Shown piece after piece: positions 1 through 7,620 of a DNA stretch of 11,181 bases. The position numbers and the translations under genes are program-made. The notes under the pieces are model-generated. The model was given only the letters and a program-made list of their open reading frames with translations. It was not told the DNA's origin and searched no databases. The stretch is from Acanthaster planci (taxonomy: Eukaryota; Echinodermata; Asteroidea; Valvatida; Acanthasteridae): positions 76,545 to 87,725 of the forward strand of contig NW_019091735.1 in the NCBI RefSeq assembly GCF_001949145.1, in the 5' to 3' direction. Numbering within the stretch: the first letter of the stretch is position 1; every line of letters starts with the position of its first letter.

Positions 1-387
1 TTTCAGCCAGGCCTGCAGTCTTGTAAAAAGAGCCCAGATTGTGTTTTATAACTTTCTTTTGTTCACAAACTGGCACAGTGCACTGCTGACCTCTTTTCAA
101 TAGGGGCCAAATTAGCATGCAGATGCAGCAGTGCTGTGTGGCTCATCGCTGCAGTGGTGGAGCACTTTTGTCCCCGATGGTAATCTGCTCGCTCTAAATT
201 CCTGAAACTGTGGTATACTGTTTCAAGACAAGGCTGGATTACCTCCACTATTGAGAGTGAAAAATGTTGGTAATGCCCAGCAGTCTTTTGTTACAAGGCC
301 AAGTTCCTTTTGTCCGATTTGGGAGACCCCAGCCAAGCATATAAAGTATACACATGTCCGATACTGGAATCCCTGGCAGGAAGTGGT
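1..387. other. unassigned AT-rich stretch
   Basis: No coding region, RNA gene or repeat is recognised here. Short open frames exist on both strands (for example 63-248 on the minus strand and 251-478 on the plus strand), but none resembles a known protein. The plus-strand one runs into the family A repeat that begins near 388, which argues against coding. Confidence 0.5.
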
Positions 388-560
388 TAAAGGTACACTC
401 TTCAATGCACTATATCATGTGAGTGCTTATCTTATTGGGATCATACTTTGGAGATTTCTTGAAAGGGGAGTGATTTAGACACATTGAACTCATGTGAGGA
501 TGACTTCATCAGGTGATAAGTAATGTGACAGTAAAGGTGCACTCTTTGGAGCTGGATGGC
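388..560 (+). repeat. diverged family A repeat, one full monomer plus a partial second
   Basis: The stretch starts with TTAAAGGTACACTCTTCAA and continues through a middle part (TTGAAAGGGGAGTGATTTAG) and an end (GAGGATGACTTCATCAGGTG, then AAGTAATGTGAC). The next copy starts near 532 with AGTAAAGGTGCACTCTTTGG. Order and spacing match the ~147-bp monomer arrayed at 5430-5708 and 6741-7435. This copy is more diverged than those, and the CRE and E-box palindromes of the better copies are lost. It shows the repeat is dispersed and not confined to one array. Confidence 0.75.
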
Positions 561-757
561 GTGTAAAGGGTGCAAATTGTAATTCGTTATGTCTTTTAAT
601 GTTCAAAAGGGTTTGAATATTTCGTCATAATGAGGTCACCAAAATATTGTAAGAAACTTTTGGAATTATCTGTAGCTCTTGGATACATGTTTAAGTAAGA
701 AGTGAGAAATCTGGTATGTCAAATGAAGAGATGACATTTTCTTAAGAAAAAACAAAA

Positions 758-806
758 ATGCAAAAAGCCCTTTGCTCTGTCCTTAAGACAGACAAAACCT
801 CTAGTC
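758..806 (+). repeat. conserved end module of the dispersed family A element
   Basis: The segment ATGCAAAAAGCCCTTTGCTC, followed by a CTGT...AAGACAGACAAAACCTCTAG part, is closely repeated at 5729-5781 (GCAAAAAAAGCCCTCTATTC ... CAAACAGACAGACAACCTCT). Both copies lie some 150-250 bases downstream of family A monomers, so this is probably a fixed terminal module of the same dispersed element. Its function is unknown. Confidence 0.6.
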
Positions 807-2490
807 TCACTTTAAGTTATATCTTGGGATCTTTCAGCAATATATTCTGTGCCCTGAGTAACTGGGCATGGTTTTTTCCCCAAACTGATTACCCATTCAT
901 GTTCATTTTCATTTATTTACACATCAATCGTTTATAACTATTTAATACTGGAGAGACATGATACTGGGTATATACATGTACATGTAAAAACCTGCTTAAC
1001 AAAAACCTAGATGTGTAGTCCCCCAAAAAATGTATCTCATGTGGGCCTCAACACATGAAGTTATAAGTGCAGTAATATTGTTAACATAAACACAACCACC
1101 AAATTTTTGTAAGGACTAAACATGATGGTAACAGTTGTAAATGAGACACCAAAATGTGACATGGCAATAGGGATGGATTAAATGTCTATAATTACTGTTA
1201 TAAATGTCGTTTGATTTTTTTTCTGTTGTGTTTGATGTTGTTATATAAATGCCTCTTGAATGCTTGTACGTATGTTCAGTTGAATAACTGACAAATTGTG
1301 TATTTTGTAAAGTCATCTTAGTGTATGGTAACGTTCATAAGGTGGTGTCCTGAGCGGTTATGAGCAGGTACGCTACTGCTCTATCGCTGCCAAAAGTTTT
1401 AGTTTGCCCAGTTGTCCCAATCAACCCATCTGTAAATTTAGAATGTCTAAGAAATTTGCAGCTGTTGCCACAAATTGAATTTGTAGACTTTTCCCACCAT
1501 GATTGTAATCGTGTCCTGTTCGTAAAGTGTTACGAGCATGCGTTGTGTACCGTGCCAAGCCTACACTTGCTGGTGTGTTCCAGTAAAACCACATAAACAC
1601 AGCCTCATACCCAGTGTGTATGGGCAACATGCAAATGAAAGGTCTCCTACAACAGGGAACAAGGATGGGGTTGCAACCTTTGTCGTGTCTTCACATGTTG
1701 GTACAGCTGCTATGAGCGTGACTGTTGAAATTAGAGGTTTGCAATCCGAGGAAATCTGAGTCAATCCACTGCCATCGCACAATATTTCCTCATTAGAAGC
1801 CCAGTGTAAGAACTTACAGACACCATGTTACCATTCTATTCTGTTTATTTGGCGGGTCATGTGCTTACAGACCAATTTTTGGATGGTGACATTTGGCGAT
1901 GTACCAAAGTCGCTCGGCTCCTGTTTTTACTAAAAAACATTTTTCTCATCTAGATGTCACACACTTGGTAACCACTATCATATACGTGCACATATATAAC
2001 AGTGTCCGTTTTTAATTGCATAATTCTCAAAAATGGTGTGTTCCTTACAGGCTGCCTCACTCTGTGTCCAGTTCAGTATTTCTGCATTATTACCATTTAC
2101 CTATAGCTCTGAACTTTGAACCAATGTATCCTCAAAGTTAAACTTGGCAGACTAGGAGGCTGATTTCGTACCGGCTTGTTGCCTACAACCAAGTGGAGAC
2201 ATTTGTTGTTTTGTGCTTGGCTAGTTGAGCTATCAGATCAGCAGAGAAGCACAAAGGGACTCCACCCCATGTCACAAGGTGACCACTTGATATTTTGTCT
2301 CTTGAACTCTTCGACATATATGTTGCAACCTGAACAGTGAGACCTGCTTGGTGTTCTGTGTTAAGTCTTGTCCTGAATCTGTGCATCACCATGCAAGCTA
2401 CACCGGCCTACAATTTAGAAACTTTTCTCCCCATATCTTTGGTAAATGGCTGATCTGTAGCAGCCTTCAAGGGACAAGAGTACCCTATTA
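807..2490. other. unassigned intergenic stretch
   Basis: About 1.7 kb with no gene, RNA or repeat family that I can support. It holds a perfect 14-bp palindrome TACATGTACATGTA at 973-986 and an isolated octamer-like ATGCAAAT at 1629-1636. The open frames at 1360-1596 and 1538-1759 (plus) and 1421-1630 and 1561-1782 (minus) overlap one another and have no recognisable motif. Confidence 0.45.
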
Positions 2491-2499
2491 TAGCAATTT

Positions 2500-2566
2500 A
2501 ACTGCTACGTTTCAAATTCGACTATTGAGATCTAGTGATATTAACCCCAATCGCCTACCGTTGTAA
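2500..2566 (+). pseudogene. LINE leader fragment with degenerate 2A-like motif
   Basis: The frame reads IRLLRSSDINPNRLPL and then stops at TAA. Many CR1-like LINE proteins carry a hydrophobic stretch followed by SGDIxPNPGP near their N-terminus, and a subset of these act as 2A-like ribosome-skipping signals (DxExNPGP). Here the leading Leu-Leu-Arg, the Asp-Ile and the Pro-Asn are kept, but the Gly-Pro end is changed, so no skipping activity is expected. The placement about 600 bases upstream of the endonuclease start fits the family. The match is short, so confidence is moderate. Confidence 0.5.
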
Positions 2567-3094
2567 CCTTCATGACACAATCACAAGGCCAACAACTTCT
2601 CCTGATCTACGTTATTCTTGTGATAAACTTCTATTAACTCTGCAACCCAAATGCAAGGTTTTCCCTTAATGTCTGGCATTCAGTCAAATCAATGAACATC
2701 CTTTAAAGCCCCCACCCATAGAACATGCAGAGCTGGAACTTTTAAGCAACACCACAGTGGACCAGTCGAGTTGTTTTCCATAGCACAGGGCTAGTGTAAG
2801 CGTACATGTAAGCACCCTACTAGCCCAACAATGGAGGTTTTTGACGTGACGTAAGATGATGGGCAAAGGCATTTCAGGAAGTGTACAATGTCTGTGGAGA
2901 CGAATGCATTTTCAAATCCGGTTATTTCTAATGCCAATTTCATGTATGCCAGAATATTGAGAAACTTCGAAGGCGCTTGTGTTCCATGCTTATCAGTGTA
3001 AATTGAGTTCTGATCATCAACTTTCATGTGACTGAAAATCCTCTGTATCCTCACTTTCAAATGTGTACCCAAGAAGTTTAGTGTCTGTGTTTGA

Positions 3095-3312
3095 AATGCC
3101 CATTTTATCAACAAGACAGCCATTCTTTGTGAATACATCATTGGACAAAATTTTTATGCCATTTTTCTGACTGAAACCTGGCTATATCATGACAATTATA
3201 TTATTTGTAAATCTTCCCCTCTTGGTTATTCTGTCATCAATATTCCATGTGGTTGTACTGACTTCTATGGAGACATAGGTGTCAATCATAAATCTCAACT
3301 ACTGTACATGTA
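3095..3312 (+). pseudogene. LINE APE-type endonuclease, N-terminal part
   Basis: One frame stays open for about 72 codons. It starts NAHFINKTAILCEYI, comparable to the LNxRSLxNKxxxLxxxI start of the family, and continues to FLTETWLYHDNY. The TETWL motif holds the catalytic glutamate of APE-like endonucleases. It is followed by SSPLGYSVI and GDIGVNHKSQLL, which match the family's GY and G-G-G-V-G positions. The codon just before the fragment is a stop (TGA at 3092-3094), and the frame ends at TAA just after LLYM. This would be the nicking domain of an intact element; here it is a fossil. Confidence 0.85.
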
Positions 3313-3426
3313 ATTTTCGTAATGGTACCTTGACTAATCGCTACAACCACGTTTGATCGTGTTGCACTGACAGATTAAACAGGATCAATATTTTCTGTCA
3401 TCATATACACACTACCACTATCACAG

Positions 3427-3743
3427 TCCAACATGTTTAAATCTTTTGATTTCCTTACTGAATTTGGAACTTTGGTACTGAAATGTCCATTATTTATGGC
3501 AAGATTGTCATGCTTGGTGACTTTAGTGTCCTTGTCAATAAGGCAGTAAAACAAGAGGCTTTAAAATTCCTTTTCCAGTTTATTTCTTGCCCTGCCCTGA
3601 AATTTAGCCACACTCTGGATTTAGTTATTGGCCACCTGGGGTATACATGTAGCTTATTTCAAAACTGTTGTGTGCACAAGAATCTGATGTCCAATCATAA
3701 CGCTGTTCATTTTCAAATTAATCATGCCAAACTGGATGAATAG
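3427..3743 (+). pseudogene. LINE APE-type endonuclease, C-terminal part
   Basis: A first piece reads SNMFKSFDFLTEFGTL (from 3427). After a frame change, the open run at 3483-3743 contains MLGDFSVLVNKAVKQEALKF, then HTLDLVI, and then LMSNHNAVHFQI. In the family these are the GDFN motif with its catalytic Asp, a conserved HTLDLVI strand, and the SDH motif. The GDFN Asn is Ser here, and the SDH Asp is Asn, so the active site would be lost even without the frame damage. The segment between 3313 and 3426 is too decayed to follow. The run ends at TAG (3741-3743) and the match continues in the same frame beyond it. Confidence 0.88.
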
Positions 3744-3962
3744 GTGACACACTTGGATATATTCAGTCTTTTAGTGCTGATAAACTTTCCTATTATTCCA
3801 TTTAGACAATCAAGCTTTGCTGAACATGGCAACATTGATATCAAGGTTAATTTTCACAACAAAACTGTTGAGCAAATTCTCGACACATACTATCCCCTTA
3901 ATCATCTCCAAAAAAAGTTTCCTCCAGGTACAACTGTGATGTTGATGATCAAGGTGTGTTAG
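3744..3962 (+). pseudogene. LINE segment between endonuclease and reverse transcriptase
   Basis: This is in the same frame as the preceding endonuclease piece, separated only by a stop codon. It reads through HGNIDIKVNFHNKTVEQILD to TYYPL. LINE proteins of this group have a Y/FNxTxxxILDxxAPL element just after the endonuclease, which fits. The frame ends at TAG (3960-3962), and the following 270 bases carry no clear match. Confidence 0.72.
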
Positions 3963-4239
3963 ACATCGATTGGAATGTAGGTGGTGGAAACCAACTTGAC
4001 AGAGATCTTGAAATCTACTTGGTGCAACTGCCTTTGTTTTCCAACTTATTCACTGTACCAAAGCATCATATTTCAAAGATAAATTAACTGGTAGCAGTGT
4101 AAAAGATTTCACTTGATTATTCATACACTCCTTAACAGTAGTACTGTGGAATGCCGCTATAATGAACATCTCTGTGCTGAAGATACGGGTATATGATCAT
4201 TGGCCTTGGCTCCCGAATTTTCTGTGCACTGTTACTGAA

Positions 4240-4352
4240 CATTACAAATTTGCTCTACAAAAAAAGAAATATTAATGGGAATAAATGATAATAGCTCAAA
4301 CTTGAGGAAAATCGTACCATGGAACAATGCTAAACATGTGTATCATTCATAG
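4240..4352 (+). pseudogene. LINE linker fragment (KKKY ... INDNSSNLRKI)
   Basis: One frame gives HYKFALQKKKY, and a shifted frame from 4281 gives INDNSSNLRKIVPWNNAKHV. The pair matches the family's K/R-rich YYxxKIxxN-SSNxRKLW linker that precedes the reverse transcriptase. A stop (TAA) and a frameshift lie between the two halves. Confidence 0.65.
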
Positions 4353-4683
4353 GTAACCTACATATGGAGAAACCTATTGAAAAAGTTGTCTGGAATCATC
4401 TTAATGTACCGGAAAGTGGAAATTCTCCAAATCAACTTCTATAATCTACTTATAAAAGCAATGATAGTACTCAGACATGTACGCTGTGGGTAAAAATGAC
4501 ATAATGAAAGCCATCGACAAAAAGGTGACTGTTTCACCTGTCATGTTACATGTAGATCTAACGGCTGTCCTTGACAATGTAGGAGTTTATTCGGCACAAG
4601 ATGTGAGTAAACATGGTAAAATAACCAACGGATCGAGAGGAAACCTTGTGAACCATGGCAAAAATTCTATTTGGACAACTTAA
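4346..4683 (+). pseudogene. LINE reverse transcriptase, N-terminal part
   Basis: Frame one (4346-4500) reads FIGNLHMEKPIEKVVWNHL and, after a stop, STYKSNDSTQT. These correspond to the RPVSNLPFxxKxxEKVV finger motif and the QSAYxxxHSTET motif of CR1/L2-like enzymes. After a frame change, 4477-4683 contains NDIMKAIDKK and VMLHVDLTAVLDNVG. The latter is motif A (LLDLSAAFDTVDH in the family); both aspartates remain but the AAF core is altered. No YVDD/YADD motif C is seen downstream, so the palm is missing. About 100 residues that normally separate the linker from the finger motif are also missing, showing an internal deletion. Confidence 0.82.
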
Positions 4684-4926
4684 ACATATACAGTCGACTG
4701 TACATGACTGCAGACAGCAGTCACGAATCTACACAGTGTGTATGTTTGCACAGCGAGCTGCCAAACATGAGTTGACCCCTGACCCAGTTACTAAGCAAGT
4801 ATATATTAGCATGTACATGTTCATGGGGCACCTTGTACAACAGTAAATCATCATACACTAGACTCTCCCTTGCTAATTCAAATGTTCATAAAATATCCCA
4901 GACCAAATTAATCTATGTAGTCTACT
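4684..4926. other. unassigned, possibly decayed LINE 3' region
   Basis: Lies between the last recognisable reverse transcriptase piece and the foldback element. Small plus-strand frames are present (4655-4846, 4833-5105), but they show no reverse transcriptase or other motif. I see no LINE 3' tail. Confidence 0.3.
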
Positions 4927-4936
4927 GCCTGCAACC
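4927..4936 (+). repeat. left target-site duplication of foldback element
   Basis: GCCTGCAACC here is repeated exactly at 5184-5193, directly outside the inverted arms. Including the preceding T gives an 11-base match. The extra T could instead belong to the terminus, because the arms begin ACGGACG and end CGTCCGT. Confidence 0.7.
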
Positions 4937-5183
4937 ACGGACGTATATAAAAAACCTGGACTCGCAACGCCTTTGTATGAAAAAGAAGCCGAACAGCGGC
5001 CATTTTACCGAGCCGAATACAAAAGCATGGGTTGGCTCCCTTCTTTTGACGTCTGGAAGAACAAAGGCGGACATTGCCAGGAAAGCTTTGTATTCGGCTT
5101 GGTAAAATGGCTGCGAGTGGATTCAATGACTCTACAAGCTGATTAAGGGCATCGCGAGTCCAGATTTTATTATACACGTCCGT
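4937..5183. mobile_element. 247-bp foldback MITE (possibly Mutator-like)
   Basis: The ends are inverted copies. The left end starts ACGGACGTATATAA and continues CCTGGACTCGCAACGCC (4937-4971). The reverse complement of the right end (5148-5183) starts ACGGACGTGTATAATAAAA and continues TCTGGACTCGCGATGCC. An inner pair of arms, 4999-5023 and 5087-5111, matches over 25 bases with a single mismatch, leaving a ~63-base centre. Perfect 10-bp direct repeats flank the element. It has no transposase, so it would depend on an autonomous relative. A 9-11 bp duplication with long arms fits Mutator-like elements, but the superfamily is inferred from that alone. An 89-codon minus-strand open frame spans it and is probably a by-product. 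Confidence 0.85.
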
Positions 5184-5193
5184 GCCTGCAACC
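5184..5193 (+). repeat. right target-site duplication of foldback element
   Basis: GCCTGCAACC, identical to 4927-4936, lies immediately after the right terminus CGTCCGT. No mismatch has accumulated, so the insertion may be younger than the LINE decay around it. Confidence 0.7.
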
Positions 5194-5429
5194 TGTGCAG
5201 ATTACCAATACATACAAGTATGCATTATTTCCTTGTCCGTTACCCCATTCATTGAAATTCTCAATCACCCAGCACTGCGCCCTCACTTGCTGAACCCTGC
5301 AAGTGGCTGCCATAATTCTCCCTCTTTTTCTTAGCTCCATCACAATATGGACTTGTTTTGTCCAGCCCCAAATATTTGTTGAGAGTTTCCTTTGTTACAC
5401 CTCGATGTACGATGTTAACAGCCAATGAC
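5194..5429. other. unassigned; minus-strand open frame of uncertain status
   Basis: A minus-strand frame (5479 down to 5261) contains a hydrophilic stretch, GVTKETLNKYLGLDKTSPY followed by CDGAKKKRENYG, that reads more like real protein than the neighbouring shadows do. Its N-terminal part falls in the family A repeat (5430-5479), and it is only 72 codons, so at most a small exon would be present. No family is recognised. Confidence 0.25.
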
Positions 5430-5708
5430 GTTAAAGGTGCACTCTTTAGGGCCCTACTTCTCCTGAAGTACATATCCAATCAGATTCAAATCTTGCAGAT
5501 ATCTTGAAAAGGGAGCACTTTAGACAAATATTGACCTGATATAATGATGACGTCATCAGGAGACAAGTCACATGACATTAAAGGTGAACTCTTTAAAGCC
5601 GTATATCTCCTGAAGTACATGTTCTTTCAGGATGAAACTTTGCAGAAAACTTGAAAGGGAGGTGTTATATATGAAAAATGACTTGATGTGATGATGACTT
5701 ACATGTAG
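5430..5708 (+). repeat. family A tandem repeat, about 1.9 copies
   Basis: The first monomer runs 5430-5576 (147 bp) and the second from 5577 to about 5708. Each starts TTAAAGGTG(A/C)ACTCTTTA, has TCTCCTGAAGTACAT some 25 bases in, TTGAAA(A)GGGAG in the middle, and ends with a GATGATGAC block. The first carries the perfect 14-bp palindrome TGATGACGTCATCA at 5545-5558, which holds a CRE/ATF core, and a near E-box AGTCACATGAC. Reading direction is as in the other arrays. Confidence 0.88.
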
Positions 5709-5728
5709 TTGTTTAAATGTACACAAGA

Positions 5729-5830
5729 ATGCAAAAAAAGCCCTCTATTCTGTTGTCAAACAGACAGACAACCTCTCGTTTCTTCTTCCTTTTCTTCTTC
5801 TGCTCAAAAACCCCTTTGTTTTTTTCATTT
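5729..5830 (+). repeat. family A end module with pyrimidine tract
   Basis: GCAAAAAAAGCCCTCTATTC, followed by CAAACAGACAGACAACCTCT, is the second copy of the module at 758-806. It continues into CGTTTCTTCTTCCTTTTCTT and further pyrimidine runs. The string CCTCTCGTTT (5772-5781) recurs at 8245-8254, again next to a pyrimidine-rich run at the edge of the repeat block. Confidence 0.6.
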
Positions 5831-6010
5831 TTTGTCACCATAAATTCATTGCTTTTGCAACTTGCAACCAATGAAGAACTCTAATGCATTAGAAACATGA
5901 CATCATGATGATGTCATCAAGTGATTTATTATTTATTTTTTTCATATTATCATAGAAATCATACTAAATTTTCCCTTTTGTTCAATTTAAAATATACCCA
6001 AGCATCAGAA
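5831..6010 (+). repeat. family B fragment (CATCA...GTGATTTATTATT)
   Basis: Contains ACATCATGATGATGTCATCA, then AGTGATTTATTATTTATTTT, a junction repeated with small changes near 6484, 7760 and 7934. It reads as the tail of a family B/C unit whose start is lost. Confidence 0.5.
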
Positions 6011-6520
6011 TATCAAATAATATTTCATAATTTTTTGTCAGTTTAGACACAAAGCACTTGACGTGAACTTAAAGGAGCAGTTTTTCTTCTCACATTTTTT
6101 TACCATTGACTTTGTACACGTTTTTGAGCGACAACTTTGTTAACTTTGCAATGTTTGATCGTTATCGAAGTGATAGCCAACAAAGACCTCCATCCAAGAT
6201 TTACTTGAAATGGATGATGTCATGATGACTTTTGTTCGATTCCAAATACATGCAAGAGTCAAAATATCAAATAATATTTCATAAAATGTCTTCAATTTAT
6301 GCGCAAATAGCGTGATATCAACTTAAACGGGCGGGTTTTTTTGCACACATGTTTTTAGCCCATTGACCTTGCACTCATTTTCAAGCCACAATTTTAGTAG
6401 CTTGGCAATGTTTGTTCGTTATCAAATTGATAGCTAACAAAGCCCCTGATACAAAATTTATTGGAAATAGGTGATGTCGTGATGACATCATCAAGTGATT
6501 TATTATTGTTTTTTCAATAT
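6011..6520 (+). repeat. family B tandem repeat, two ~255-bp units
   Basis: The string TATCAAATAATATTTCATAA occurs at 6011 and again at 6265, and CCATTGAC at 6103 and 6360, giving a period of 254-257 bases. Each unit then has TTTGCAATGTTTGATCGTTA or close to it, a GATAGC(C/T)AACAAAG segment, and a GATGATGTC/GATGTCGTGATGAC end. A further partial copy lies at 8010-8160. There is no reading frame kept between the copies, so these are not coding. Confidence 0.78.
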
Positions 6521-6559
6521 TAAAGTTACAGTCGGCAAAAATCCTTATGCAAATTTAAT

Positions 6560-6740
6560 GCCAAATTTATGACGTCATGATGATGTCATCACCTTATTTT
6601 GTATTGATTTTTAAAAATTTTCCCCGTAGGTTTTATACATGTTTTTTCTACAGCTAGACTTCGATACTCTTATAGGTCTGTCCTCAAGGTTTCTGTCCAA
6701 GTTCATCATAATGAAGTCATCAGGTGACAAGTCTTGTGAC
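6560..6740 (+). repeat. family C unit leading into family A array
   Basis: Begins with a CRE-type TGACGTCA (6570-6577) followed by TGATGATGTCATCACC. It then has the core TTTTCCCCGTAGGTTTTATA (from 6618), and ends TCATCAGGTGACAAGTCTTG, which is the same end as a family A monomer. The core recurs near 7644, 7804 and 7980. This unit shows that families A and C share end sequence. Confidence 0.65.
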
Positions 6741-7435
6741 ATTAAAGGGGCACTTTTGAATGCGTGTTATATCTCGTGAAATATACGTCCAATTCGGTTG
6801 AAACTTTTTGTGTAGCTTGAAGGGCAAAGGTTTTAGACGTAAATGGACCTGAAGTGATGATGATGTCATCACGTGATAAGTCACGTGACCTTCAAGGGAC
6901 ACTCTTTAAAGCACTATATCTCGCGAATTCATGTCCGATTGGGCAGAAATTTTGTGTATAGCTGGAAAGGGAAGAGTTTTAGACCTGAATTGACCTGATG
7001 TGACTATGACGTCATCGGATGACGAGTCACGTGACATTAAAGGCACACTCTTTACAGTGCTACATCTCGTAAAGTGCTTCTCCAATTGGCTTGAAATTTT
7101 GTGTATAGCTTGAGAGGGAAGGGTTTGAGACCCAGATTGACCTGTTTTGAGTATGACATCATCTTGTGACATTAAAGGGGCACTGATTAAATCATTGTAT
7201 CTCTTGAAGTACTTGACCGATTGGTTTCAAACTGTGTGTATGGCTGGAATAAAGGTTTTAGATTGACTTGATGCGAGGATAACGTGGCATTAAAGGCACA
7301 CTCTTTAAAGCAATATATCTCGCAAAGTACATGTCCCATTGGGTTGAAACTTTGCAGATGGCTAGAAAGGGAAAAGTTGAAGATGGAAATTCATTTCATC
7401 TGATGGCTGTACCATTATGTGACAAGCCATGTTAC
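6741..7435 (+). repeat. family A tandem array, five monomers
   Basis: Monomer starts (ATTAAAGG or close) are at 6741, 6890, 7036, 7171 and 7289. Lengths are 149, 146, 135, 118 and about 147 bp; the third and fourth are internally shortened. Every copy has a T-rich CTCTTT or close start, a TCTCG(C/T)(A/G)AA segment, a TTGAAACTTT-like segment, and, where complete, a GATGA...GTCATC block with GTCACGTGAC at the junction. Perfect GTCACGTGAC palindromes lie at 6880-6889 and 7026-7035, and a TGACGTCA core at 7007-7014. The small open frames read across the array are repeat translations, not genes. Confidence 0.9.
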
Positions 7436-7620
7436 ATTTATCGAGATGACATGGATTTTAAATATCCTACTGACCAATGATTGTACTGTATCGTTCATGT
7501 GCACTTGTCATTAAATCTTGTACATACTTCGTCAAGAATTTCTTCCCCGGTTTTCAGGTTTTAGATAAATAAATCATGGCCAAAGCAGCTGTGTTTGTCC
7601 ACCAACACGTTTTTCGTTTC
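7436..7620. other. unassigned spacer inside the repeat block
   Basis: No match to families A, B or C and no coding signal. It includes an AATCATTGGTC-like inverted fragment and AT-rich runs only. Confidence 0.35.

Larger units (their letters stand above)
2491..4683 (+). mobile_element. decayed non-LTR retrotransposon (LINE, CR1/L2-like)
   Basis: Family landmarks occur in the right order on the plus strand. They are a leader motif like SGDIxPNPGP (2512-2566), a possible Y..DKLLLTL segment (near 2600-2640), the start of the APE endonuclease (NAHFINKTA) and its TETWL motif (3095-3312), LGDF and HTLDLVI (3483-3743), a post-endonuclease segment ending ILDTYYPL (3744-3962), a linker INDNSSNLRKI (4281-4313), and the reverse transcriptase start MEKPIEKVVWNHL then NDIMKAIDKK and HVDLTAVLDN (4346-4600). 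An intact family member would encode a single endonuclease/reverse-transcriptase protein of roughly 900-1000 residues that nicks target DNA and primes reverse transcription there. Here the frame changes many times, stops interrupt it, parts are deleted, and the rest of the reverse transcriptase and the 3' end are not seen. CR1/L2-like is inferred from the motif style; related clades such as Rex1 are possible. Confidence 0.88.

Noticed and set aside
973-986. TACATGTACATGTA palindrome as a regulatory site
   Set aside because: ACATGTA strings are scattered over the whole window and look like a background feature of this genome.
1340-1400. tRNA-like or SINE-head segment with GAGCGGTTATGAGCAGG
   Set aside because: Only a weak A-box resemblance; no B-box (GGTTCGAnTCC) and no cloverleaf could be drawn.
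1629-1636. octamer motif ATGCAAAT
   Set aside because: Also found at 6547-6554 and 8472-8479; this frequency is unremarkable in AT-rich DNA and there is no promoter context.
2791-3141. 116-codon minus-strand open frame
   Set aside because: Its start overlaps the plus-strand LINE endonuclease beginning at 3095, it has no recognisable motif, and it is antisense to the decayed element, so a chance opening is more likely than a gene.
4908-5177. 89-codon minus-strand open frame
   Set aside because: It coincides with the MITE and is mirrored by a plus-strand frame, as expected for inverted arms; no transposase motif is present.
6906-7172. 88-codon minus-strand open frame with internal similarity
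   Set aside because: The internal repetition (for example SQDDVILKTGQ and SSDDVIVTSGQ) is the translation of the family A monomers.
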